DNA from: Bacteroidota bacterium
GTDB lineage: Bacteria > Bacteroidota > Bacteroidia > AKYH767-A > JABDAW01
NCBI GenBank assembly: GCA_023251595.1
Contig: JAHEYM010000314.1
Coordinates: 1-5,268 of the forward strand
Reading direction: 5' to 3'
Length of the DNA: 5,268 nucleotides
This document shows, piece by piece, positions 1 through 5,268 of this stretch (position 1 is the stretch's first letter; each line of letters opens with the position of its first letter). Below the pieces are notes generated by a model, which worked only from the letters and a program-made list of their open reading frames with translations, made no database searches and had not been told where the DNA came from. The translations under genes and the position numbers were made by a program.

Positions 1-771
1 GGTGCATCGGTCGAAATTGAAAAGAAATATTGAATCAGTACCCCACCCAGTAAACGCTATCTCGTCCCCATTATTACTTGGTATCATTATTCCCTGATGG
101 ATATTTCCTAAAATTGTTCCGGTTATACCTATCGACTGTGTGGGGCGGATAATAAGTGAATCATTCTCAAGTAAATAAATTGCAAACTCATTTGAATAAG
201 TCTTGTGAGTGATTATCCACCAGTCCCTCCCATTGGCATGTTTTATTGCTGTTAATTTTTCAGTTAAAGTATCGTTACTAATCAGACTATCTCGTGTTGT
301 ACATAGACCATTGCCACTATTTAGGGACATATCTACGTTGGAACGATACAAGCCGGGCGGTAAAGCCCCACCCGTTGTATTCAAGTGAAAAACGGAATAT
401 CTATTACTATCCAATGGTGAAGGGATAAGAGTAAACCCCTGAGCACAAGATCTGTGGCTAAGAAATGAATCAGCATTCATTATAACTTGATTTGAAGCAT
501 TATACAATGAAGAGTAATAAGAGAAACTCGAGACTGAGTAGGATGAATTTACGTACATTTTCAAATTGCCGTTTCTGTCTGAAACAGAAGCATAATTCAC
601 AGGTCCATAAGTACGAGGAGGTGCCGTAAAAACAATGGGCGAGGAAAGATTGTTAAAATCAATCCCCAGCGAATCCCCAAATACCCAAATCCTATCTTGT
701 TTCTGCGAATAAATAAGAAAGGATTGAAGAAATAGAATCAGAAACAGAAAGGTGGTATATTTCCGTGGCAT
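1..771 (-). CDS. Secreted protein of a Bacteroidota surface/T9SS-associated family, N-terminal 257 residues (3' end cut off by window edge)
   Basis: An open frame reads from ATG at 771 down to position 1 without a stop, giving 257 codons of a longer gene. Residues 1-22 form a Sec signal peptide: a basic MPRK start, a Phe/Leu/Ile-rich core and likely cleavage before Gln23. The mature part begins with IWVFG (28-32) and GIDF (36-39). It continues with VSDRNGNL (63-70), VDM (146-148), EKLTAIKHANGRDWWIITH (171-189) and FNFDRCT (251-257). From memory, this order of motifs is typical of large secreted Bacteroidota proteins that carry a propeller-like N-terminal region and end in a T9SS or gliding-motility-type C-terminal domain. 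That C-terminal part would lie outside the window, so the T9SS assignment here is inference. The start follows the upstream gene's stop by 3 nt (AGGTAGAGG then ATG), with a possible weak Shine-Dalgarno AGG. This implies co-transcription and perhaps translational coupling. The molecular function is unknown. Confidence 0.85.
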   Translation of the reverse strand, partial: MPRKYTTFLFLILFLQSFLIYSQKQDRIWVFGDSLGIDFNNLSSPIVFTAPPRTYGPVNYASVSDRNGNLKMYVNSSYSVSSFSYYSSLYNASNQVIMNADSFLSHRSCAQGFTLIPSPLDSNRYSVFHLNTTGGALPPGLYRSNVDMSLNSGNGLCTTRDSLISNDTLTEKLTAIKHANGRDWWIITHKTYSNEFAIYLLENDSLIIRPTQSIGITGTILGNIHQGIMIPSNNGDEIAFTGWGTDSIFLFNFDRCT

Positions 772-774
772 CCT

Positions 775-2850
775 CTACCTGATTATTATCTGCTTTTGTT
801 TAAAAATTATTTTACCTGTTTCAATCAATTCAATTGTAAAAACACCGGACTGCAAACTTGATACATCAATCTGTTCAGTCCTTGAATCTATGGAGTGAAT
901 TAATATAGTTCTTCCAAGTACATCAACAATCTTAATAAAGCCACCTGAAGAAGATGAAACGACGGTTATCCGCGAGTTTGTCGGATTTGGGTAGATGCTT
1001 ATTCCCGGATTTACTTCACCCGAAACAACGGCCGTAGTGAGCGGAATACAATTATTCGGAATACCCGGAATATTTGCATCCAGCCAGGTAATTCTGCGCG
1101 TTAACCAATCCTTGAATTGTTGAATCTCTCCTGCGAAGATTGTCGGATCGGGTTCTATTTCGGGTGCGCCGGTGTTGGCTCCGAGATTTCCCCATTTTGC
1201 GAAATGACGCATTTGAGCAGAATCTAAATATGTGGCAATCGAATCTATATAGTTATTTAATGTGTCGCTGTGAAGAATATTTGTTCTGAAATATTCCCAT
1301 CTGCAACGGAATGTATTCTGAAATCCCGTGTCTTGCATAAAACGAACCGTCCATCCGGGCGAATTTACATCACCATTACAATCATTTACTAGATACGCCC
1401 AACCCGAACCATCCGTAGCGGCGAAAATGCTGCATTCATTAATATCTTTAAATGCCCAGTCAAAATCCCAAACGGGACCGGCATTCAGTTTCGACATCTG
1501 TGAAAGTGTATCTATATCCTTAAAGAAATAACAGCTTTTTTTAAAACCATCATTATTCCTCGATATTTCATTCACGATTAAATAATCGATAAAAGAATTA
1601 ATGTTCATGTATTTTCTGTACCCGATGGCAGTATCTGCATAATCGGGACCATATAACGCGGTTTCAAAATCATTAATAAATGTTTGTATATAGGTTTGTT
1701 GCGCAGGTGTAATATCTGTTGATTTGGGATAATCATACACCAAATGTACATCAAAGGTTGGATGATCGATCGGATGATAATTCAATAACCAACTATTGGT
1801 TGCATCCCAATAGTCGTTTTTCAATATATAACCCCCGGTCACATTTACGCCGGTATTTTCTGTTGAATCCAAACGTGCTATATTCACCCGATGATGATCG
1901 CGTTTAAGCTTTTCGCAGAATATATATATACCCTGATATCTTCCGTTCAGCACCACTTCGCAAAATCTTGTGCGGGAAGCGTAGTGACCCATAGAGGCGA
2001 ATAACTGATAGGCGAGTGTATTCCGCATAAATACCTTGTCGTTGTAATTCGCTATCAGACAAAAGTCGTGTTCAGCCGGCATCGAAAGGATGGATGCGTT
2101 TGTCTGAATATTCGCAGTATCGCGGATTTCGATGCTGTATGGCTTTTGAGGAAGACTTTGTGAATAAGCACCTCGCATTTCAATACCGATTCTGCCATTA
2201 TAATTATTAAATGAGTCGGTCATATAATTCATCATCCCCACACCATTATATATAATTCCCATCGTCGCATCAATTTTCGGTTCATCGGGAATTGTAACAT
2301 TATTATTATTGATAACCACGATGGGTAAATTGGAGGATGTAAATACAAAAGGCACTGCTGCTCCTGCGCCAAATGTAACACTCCAGCTATTTACATAACC
2401 CACATCCTGAGCAGCCATGTCTACGATTCTAAGTGTCCATGTTCCGTTACCATCTTGACCATTATTAATATCTCCGAATGATTCAGTTGGTATATATATA
2501 CCTGTAAATGGTGCGAGTCCGGCATTAATAGATTGTGCAGCACTCATATCCAAACAAGTGTTTGTGAAATTATCGTCGCCACCACCGATACCTGAAAACA
2601 GAGTAATCGAAGTTCCATCCGGTGCGATGATATGAATATTCAGGTCTGAATCGTAAGTATGTGTAATATCAAGACAAACAGTAACCAATCCATGCGTGCC
2701 ATTTAATGTTGGAGGGGTCAATCCTGCAACTACAGCAGTAAAATTATTATCTAGTCCATCGTCACTGACACCGCCGGTACTACCTGAAAATGTTTGTGAA
2801 TGAAGGGTTGTCCCGAATAATAAAAGTATTGCGATAAGTATTTTTTTCAT
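775..2850 (-). CDS. T9SS-exported CotH kinase-like protein with an N-terminal P (proprotein convertase) domain
   Basis: This 691-residue secreted protein has four parts. Residues 1-18 are a signal peptide (MKKILIAILLLFGTTLHS, cut before Gln19). Residues about 20-162 form a P/Homo B beta-sandwich domain, with HTYDSDLNIHIIAPDG (64-79) and GTWTLRIVD (136-144) as hallmarks and Cys59/Cys99 as a possible disulfide. Residues about 175-530 are a CotH kinase-like domain: IEMRG (223-227) with a following lysine (K236 in QKPYSIE), YNDKVFMRN (269-277), LNGRYQGIYIF (301-311), a candidate catalytic Asp434 in RNNDGF, and candidate metal-binding Asp462/Asp464 in WDFDWAF. Residues about 613-691 are a T9SS type A sorting domain with IYPNPT (619-624), DVLGR (643-647) and DVSSLQSG (662-669). 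Known CotH proteins are atypical protein kinases, in Bacillus acting on spore coat proteins. Here the protein should be exported by Sec, then T9SS, to the surface or medium. The substrate is unknown and activity is inferred only from motif retention. The start is fixed by the signal peptide. No Shine-Dalgarno precedes it, only an A-rich leader. It is the first gene of a probable two-gene operon. Confidence 0.93.
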   Translation of the reverse strand: MKKILIAILLLFGTTLHSQTFSGSTGGVSDDGLDNNFTAVVAGLTPPTLNGTHGLVTVCLDITHTYDSDLNIHIIAPDGTSITLFSGIGGGDDNFTNTCLDMSAAQSINAGLAPFTGIYIPTESFGDINNGQDGNGTWTLRIVDMAAQDVGYVNSWSVTFGAGAAVPFVFTSSNLPIVVINNNNVTIPDEPKIDATMGIIYNGVGMMNYMTDSFNNYNGRIGIEMRGAYSQSLPQKPYSIEIRDTANIQTNASILSMPAEHDFCLIANYNDKVFMRNTLAYQLFASMGHYASRTRFCEVVLNGRYQGIYIFCEKLKRDHHRVNIARLDSTENTGVNVTGGYILKNDYWDATNSWLLNYHPIDHPTFDVHLVYDYPKSTDITPAQQTYIQTFINDFETALYGPDYADTAIGYRKYMNINSFIDYLIVNEISRNNDGFKKSCYFFKDIDTLSQMSKLNAGPVWDFDWAFKDINECSIFAATDGSGWAYLVNDCNGDVNSPGWTVRFMQDTGFQNTFRCRWEYFRTNILHSDTLNNYIDSIATYLDSAQMRHFAKWGNLGANTGAPEIEPDPTIFAGEIQQFKDWLTRRITWLDANIPGIPNNCIPLTTAVVSGEVNPGISIYPNPTNSRITVVSSSSGGFIKIVDVLGRTILIHSIDSRTEQIDVSSLQSGVFTIELIETGKIIFKQKQIIIR

Positions 2851-2916
2851 TTTTTACTTTATTATCAGATCTTGAGGATTTTGTCGGAAATCGCGATCGA
2901 TGCAAATGCTAACTTG

Positions 2917-2947
2917 TAAAGTTACATAATTTCCATGAAGGTTGAAA
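2917..2947 (-). promoter_or_regulatory. Candidate Bacteroidota-type promoter for the CotH-like operon
   Basis: Read on the minus strand, TTTC (2947-2944) is followed after exactly 19 nt by TAACTTTA (2924-2917). The Bacteroidota primary sigma consensus is TTTG at -33 and TAnnTTTG at -7, so each element differs by one base. Transcription would start near 2910, giving an untranslated leader of about 60 nt before the ATG at 2850. The match is imperfect in AT-rich DNA and could be chance. The equal spacing to the plus-strand promoter candidate adds some weight. Confidence 0.35.
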
Positions 2948-3167
2948 AAATCAAATATTAGGTTAAAGTTCTGGGGGGCTATTGTTTGTATTAAGGTGAA
3001 AAGGAAAAAATAACATACTTGGATCACCGGACATCCGATTAAATGAAAGAAAAACCTTATCCAAACCCATTTAACCTTCATAGAAAAAGGATGCCCAAAA
3101 CCCTTATTATTTTCTCAGCCGTGAAGGTTGCAAATTTTATTTAAAAGGTAGTGTTTATCGGGATGAA

Positions 3168-3198
3168 TTTCACTTCACCCTAAAATTAACTAATTTTG
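3168..3198 (+). promoter_or_regulatory. Candidate Bacteroidota-type promoter for the MORN-repeat gene
   Basis: TTTC (3168-3171), a 19-nt spacer and TAATTTTG (3191-3198) match the Bacteroidota -33 (TTTG, one mismatch) and -7 (TAnnTTTG, perfect) elements. Transcription would begin a few bases after 3198, about 3202-3206. That is on top of the first possible ATG (3204) and about 30 nt before the second in-frame ATG (3234). The position therefore argues that translation starts at 3234. Confidence 0.6.
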
Positions 3199-3233
3199 CG
3201 TTCATGCTCGTAAAGAGTTATAAGTTGAATGTG

Positions 3234-4004
3234 ATGAGACAAACAATATTTAGATTATGTTTTTTTGGAATGTTCATTCCCTCAATACTCTCTGCCCAAA
3301 CCTATAAAATCTGGAAGGGCGATACCATTAACCGTGTCGATGCCTCGGGTCTTAAACAAGGTCTTTGGGAATACTTCAGAAAAGACGGGAGCCGGGTTTT
3401 TCAGGGGGTTTATAAAGATGGTAAGCGCACCGGAACTTTCAGATATTATTACGAAGATGGCAGACCACAGGGGACATCAGAGTTTTTCGAAGATGGGGAT
3501 GCCTGCAACTATATCGGTTTTTATCCGAATGGTAAACCACAGTCGAAAGGCATATATAGAAAAGAATTAAAAGACAGTACCTGGCTTTATTACAGCGAAG
3601 ATCAATGGCTCGTTTCTATCGAAAATTATGTGAATGGATTGAAAGACGGTGTGTGGGAAACATTCTACGACAATGGAAAACCGGTTGAAATTGTTCCTTA
3701 CAGCAAAGGTAAACAGGTCGGTGTTGAACAAAAGTTTTTTTATGACGGGAAGAAGAGTTTTGAAACGACTTACGTTGATGGCGTAAAAGAAGGTCCGATG
3801 AAGTGCTACTGGCCTGAAGGTACATTACAATATGAAGGGGTTTATCACGCAGGTTTGAAGGATTCGACCTGGGTTTTTAATAAACCTAATGGCGCATGGC
3901 AAAAGGACGAGTACTACAAGAAAGGTGTTTTTATCACCGATTCGGACAAGTATCAGGAGCAGTTGAAGAAAGAGGAAGAACAGAAGAAAGAAAAAAAGCA
4001 GTAA
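3234..4004 (+). CDS. Secreted MORN_2/YwqK-like repeat protein
   Basis: The product is 256 residues if translated from ATG 3234. An upstream in-frame ATG at 3204 would add MLVKSYKLNV. I prefer 3234 because the signal peptide MRQTIFRLCFFGMFIPSILSA begins exactly there and because the -7 box ends only 5 nt before 3204. After cleavage before Gln22 come about eight tandem repeats of 24 (±1) residues, from about residue 39 to 231. They have the pattern G-x-K-x-G-x-W-x-x-[YF]-x-x-[DN]-G-…-Y-x-x-G, for example GLKQGLWEYF (39-48) and GLKDGVWETF (135-144). Two copies carry LKDSTW (112-117 and 208-213). This is the MORN_2 / YwqK-like repeat. The tail (about 238-256) is a highly charged Lys/Glu/Gln stretch. 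Database names often call this family 'YwqK family antitoxin', but export makes an antitoxin role doubtful and no toxin gene lies beside it in the window. A periplasmic or surface structural/binding role is inference. No Shine-Dalgarno is evident. Confidence 0.85.
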   Translation: MRQTIFRLCFFGMFIPSILSAQTYKIWKGDTINRVDASGLKQGLWEYFRKDGSRVFQGVYKDGKRTGTFRYYYEDGRPQGTSEFFEDGDACNYIGFYPNGKPQSKGIYRKELKDSTWLYYSEDQWLVSIENYVNGLKDGVWETFYDNGKPVEIVPYSKGKQVGVEQKFFYDGKKSFETTYVDGVKEGPMKCYWPEGTLQYEGVYHAGLKDSTWVFNKPNGAWQKDEYYKKGVFITDSDKYQEQLKKEEEQKKEKKQ

Positions 4005-4009
4005 CTTTG
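4002..4009 (+). promoter_or_regulatory. Possible -7 element for mnmA, overlapping the preceding stop codon
   Basis: TAACTTTG is a perfect TAnnTTTG match whose first three bases are the TAA stop of the MORN-repeat gene. Transcription from here would start near 4014 and give a leader of about 80 nt that includes the octamer repeat array. No TTTG-like -33 element lies at the expected distance upstream (about 3979-3982 is purine-rich), so it may be weak or accidental. A second, poorer candidate is TCATTTTG at 4035-4042. Confidence 0.35.
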
Positions 4010-4048
4010 TTCCTGTAGGTGTTGTTTCATCAATTCATTTTGCAACTC

Positions 4049-4080
4049 GTTGAAGGGTTGAAAGGTTGAAGGGTTGAAAA
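4049..4080 (+). repeat. Four tandem copies of an 8-bp repeat before mnmA
   Basis: Four consecutive octamers read GTTGAAGG, GTTGAAAG, GTTGAAGG and GTTGAAAA. Only the last two bases vary, and the alternation makes it equally a doubled 16-mer. The array fills a third of the 92-bp spacer between the MORN-repeat gene and mnmA and ends 16 nt before the mnmA start codon. Arrays like this can change copy number by slippage, which here would change the length of the mnmA leader but not any reading frame. No regulatory role is shown. Confidence 0.9.
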
Positions 4081-4096
4081 TGAACCTATTCTTTCA

Positions 4097-5197
4097 ATGA
4101 GCAAAAAAGGCAGAGTTTTAATGGCAATGAGTGGCGGCATCGATAGTTCGGTGGCTGCTGTGATGCTTCATCAGCAAGGCTATGAAGTCATCGGTCTGAC
4201 CATGAAAACATGGAGTTACGCTGCTGCCGGGGGCGCGAAAAAAGAAACCGGTTGTTGTAGCCTCGATTCGATCAATGATGCCCGCGCAATAGCTGTCTCT
4301 CTGGGTTTTCCTCATTATATTCTTGATATCCGCACTGAGTTCGGAGCGCATGTAATCGATGATTTCGTGTCCGAATATATGGCAGGAAGAACGCCCAATC
4401 CTTGCGTGAAATGTAATACACATATCAAGTGGGACGCGCTTCTCAAACGTGCCGATATGCTTGAATGTGAATATATCGCTACCGGGCATTATGCACGTCT
4501 GCGCGAGGAAGCCGGCAGAATGGTCATCTCCAAAGGACTCGATGAAACAAAAGATCAGTCTTATGTGCTGTGGGGATTGACTCAGGATGTCCTCCGCAGA
4601 ACCATGTTCCCATTAGGTTCATTCAGGAAATCCGAAATTCGTGCTATGGCAATTAAAATGGGATTTGAAGAACTCACGAAAAAGCCCGAAAGCTATGAAA
4701 TTTGTTTCATCCCCGACAACGATTATCGCTCGTTCCTAAAACATAAAGTCGATGGACTTGAGGATAAACTCTCTGATGGATTTTTCGTGAACGCGAAAGG
4801 TGATGTTCTTGGCAAACACAAGGGTTATCCATTTTATACAATTGGTCAGAGAAAAGGATTGGAAATCGCGGTCGGTTCACCTTTGTATGTCACAGCAATT
4901 CATCCTGAAACAAATACAGTCGTGTTAGGAAGTGTTGAAGAATTAAAACGCTGTGAAATTCTTGTGAGGGATGTTAATATGGTGAAGTATGCCGCGTTTG
5001 ATTCACCGGTTGAAGCGCTTACAAAAATACGCTATAAAGATCCTGGTGCATATTGTACACTTGAATCGATGAACGGAAAATATATGAAAATTAATTTCCA
5101 TAAACAGGTCTCTGCCGTGGCTCCCGGACAGTCGGCTGTGTTTTATGAAGATGATGATGTGATCGGGGGAGGATACATAGAAAAAGCACTCACATGA
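4097..5197 (+). CDS. mnmA: tRNA-specific 2-thiouridylase MnmA (TrmU)
   Basis: This cytoplasmic enzyme makes 2-thiouridine at wobble position 34 of tRNAs for Lys, Glu and Gln. It adenylates U34 with ATP and then transfers sulfur carried as a persulfide. At 366 residues it has normal family length. Visible landmarks are the ATP pyrophosphatase P-loop SGGIDSS (12-18; Ile where Val is commoner), GCCSLDSINDAR (52-63), the nucleophile Cys103 in NPCVKCN (101-107), TGHYA (129-133), DQSYVLWGL (153-161) and the second catalytic Cys203 in EICFIPDNDY (201-210). Then come YPFYTIGQRKGL (244-255) and the C-terminal beta-barrel with VAPGQSAVFY (341-350) and GGGYI (357-361). All expected catalytic residues are present, so it should be active. 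The ATG at 4097 places the P-loop at the usual distance from the N-terminus. No Shine-Dalgarno is visible. The stop overlaps the start of a following ORF (ATGA). The sulfur donor, normally a cysteine desulfurase with or without relay proteins, is not encoded in the window. Confidence 0.97.
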   Translation: MSKKGRVLMAMSGGIDSSVAAVMLHQQGYEVIGLTMKTWSYAAAGGAKKETGCCSLDSINDARAIAVSLGFPHYILDIRTEFGAHVIDDFVSEYMAGRTPNPCVKCNTHIKWDALLKRADMLECEYIATGHYARLREEAGRMVISKGLDETKDQSYVLWGLTQDVLRRTMFPLGSFRKSEIRAMAIKMGFEELTKKPESYEICFIPDNDYRSFLKHKVDGLEDKLSDGFFVNAKGDVLGKHKGYPFYTIGQRKGLEIAVGSPLYVTAIHPETNTVVLGSVEELKRCEILVRDVNMVKYAAFDSPVEALTKIRYKDPGAYCTLESMNGKYMKINFHKQVSAVAPGQSAVFYEDDDVIGGGYIEKALT

Positions 5198-5268
5198 TAT
5201 CTGCATATCAGGTAATTCGTCGCTTTTATTTCTCTCTTTCTCTTTCTGTTTCTGTAATTCTTTCTGTT
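5194..5268 (+). CDS. Start of an unidentified exported or membrane protein (runs off window)
   Basis: An ATG at 5194 shares the bases ATGA with the mnmA stop codon and opens a frame that stays open to the window end (25 codons: MISAYQVIRRFYF, then a Ser/Leu/Val/Ile stretch). The Arg-Arg pair followed by about 14 apolar or small residues looks like a signal peptide or first membrane segment. The 4-nt overlap is a classic arrangement for translational coupling and suggests an operon with mnmA. Only 75 nt are visible and the segment is pyrimidine-rich, so a chance frame cannot be excluded. Family and function cannot be called. Confidence 0.5.
   Translation, partial: MISAYQVIRRFYFSLSLSVSVILSV

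Larger units (their letters stand above)
2851..3203. other. Divergent intergenic region between the CotH-like and MORN-repeat genes
   Basis: This AT-rich stretch separates two divergently transcribed genes, so it should carry promoters for both. I see one candidate sigma-type promoter per direction, each listed separately. It also contains two direct copies of TGAAGGTTG (2936-2944 and 3122-3130), an inverted partner AACCTTCA (3073-3080), and a G6 run (2973-2978). A minus-strand open frame (3081-2854) and a 33-codon plus-strand frame (3043-3144) are present, but neither has family features that would support coding. No tRNA, riboswitch or strong terminator hairpin was recognised. Confidence 0.7.

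Noticed and set aside
2299..2312. ATT trinucleotide run
   Set aside because: It encodes four consecutive asparagines (181-184) in the linker before the CotH domain; ordinary low complexity.
2490..2503. 14-bp palindrome GGTATATATATACC, with a similar TATATATATA tract near 1920
   Set aside because: Both lie in the CotH-like gene and encode the peptide GIYI (residues 117-120 and 307-310), so coding explains them.
2854..3081. 75-codon minus-strand open frame just upstream of the CotH-like gene
   Set aside because: It is Phe/Ile-rich with no recognisable family, occupies the region where the operon's promoter should lie, and has no initiation signal. Most likely a chance frame in AT-rich intergenic DNA.
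3043..3144. 33-codon plus-strand frame containing YPNPFN, which resembles the first motif of T9SS sorting domains
   Set aside because: No other part of a sorting domain follows, there is no matching promoter, and the frame is bounded closely by stops. The motif resemblance is probably coincidence.
4005..4048. Possible terminator after the MORN-repeat gene
   Set aside because: Only a 4-bp GTTG/CAAC pairing with a long loop and no following T-run; not a convincing rho-independent terminator.
3234..4097. Toxin-antitoxin system suggested by the YwqK family name
   Set aside because: The protein has a signal peptide, the downstream neighbour is the housekeeping gene mnmA, and no toxin-like ORF is adjacent in the window.
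4118..4489. 123-codon minus-strand frame inside mnmA
   Set aside because: Antisense shadow of a strongly conserved coding region; no family features.
5230..5268. Pyrimidine-rich TTTCTC/TTTCTG repeats, sharing 13 bp with the reverse complement of 739-751
   Set aside because: Both stretches encode hydrophobic signal-peptide cores; Phe/Leu/Ser/Val codons produce the similarity without common origin.

Overview
The window looks like chromosomal DNA of a member of the Bacteroidota, at moderate-to-low GC. Three things support this. First, a large protein has a C-terminal type IX secretion system (T9SS) type A sorting domain, a device found in this phylum. Second, signal peptides ending just before a Gln (…HSQ, …SAQ, …YSQ) are typical of the group. 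Third, good matches to the Bacteroidota primary sigma factor -7 element TAnnTTTG sit upstream of genes, while strong Shine-Dalgarno sequences are mostly absent. I cannot assign genus or species.

Layout. Positions 1-2850 hold two genes on the minus strand, separated by only 3 nt and probably one transcription unit. The upstream gene (2850 to 775) encodes a secreted P-domain + CotH kinase-like protein with a T9SS sorting tail. The downstream gene (771 to beyond position 1) is truncated by the window edge. It encodes the N-terminal 257 residues of a secreted, probably beta-propeller-like protein of a family common in Bacteroidota. A 353-383 bp divergent intergenic region follows, with a candidate promoter for each side. 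On the plus strand lie a secreted MORN_2/YwqK-like repeat protein (3234 or 3204 to 4004), a 92 bp spacer carrying four copies of an 8-bp tandem repeat, and mnmA (4097-5197), the tRNA 2-thiouridylase. The start of a further membrane-targeted or secreted ORF overlaps the mnmA stop by 4 nt (ATGA) and runs off the right edge.

How the genes fit together. The left half is a cell-surface/secretome module: both products have Sec signal peptides, and at least the CotH protein should cross the outer membrane by T9SS. A functional link between the kinase-like protein and its operon partner is possible but unproven. The right half is mixed: an exported repeat protein of unknown role, a housekeeping tRNA-modification enzyme and the start of an unidentified exported protein. 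I see no tRNA, rRNA, CRISPR array, insertion sequence or convincing rho-independent terminator. I found no clear previously undescribed system. The most interesting points are the T9SS-exported atypical kinase, the octamer repeat before mnmA, and the start-site and overlap details that an automatic annotation would probably miss.
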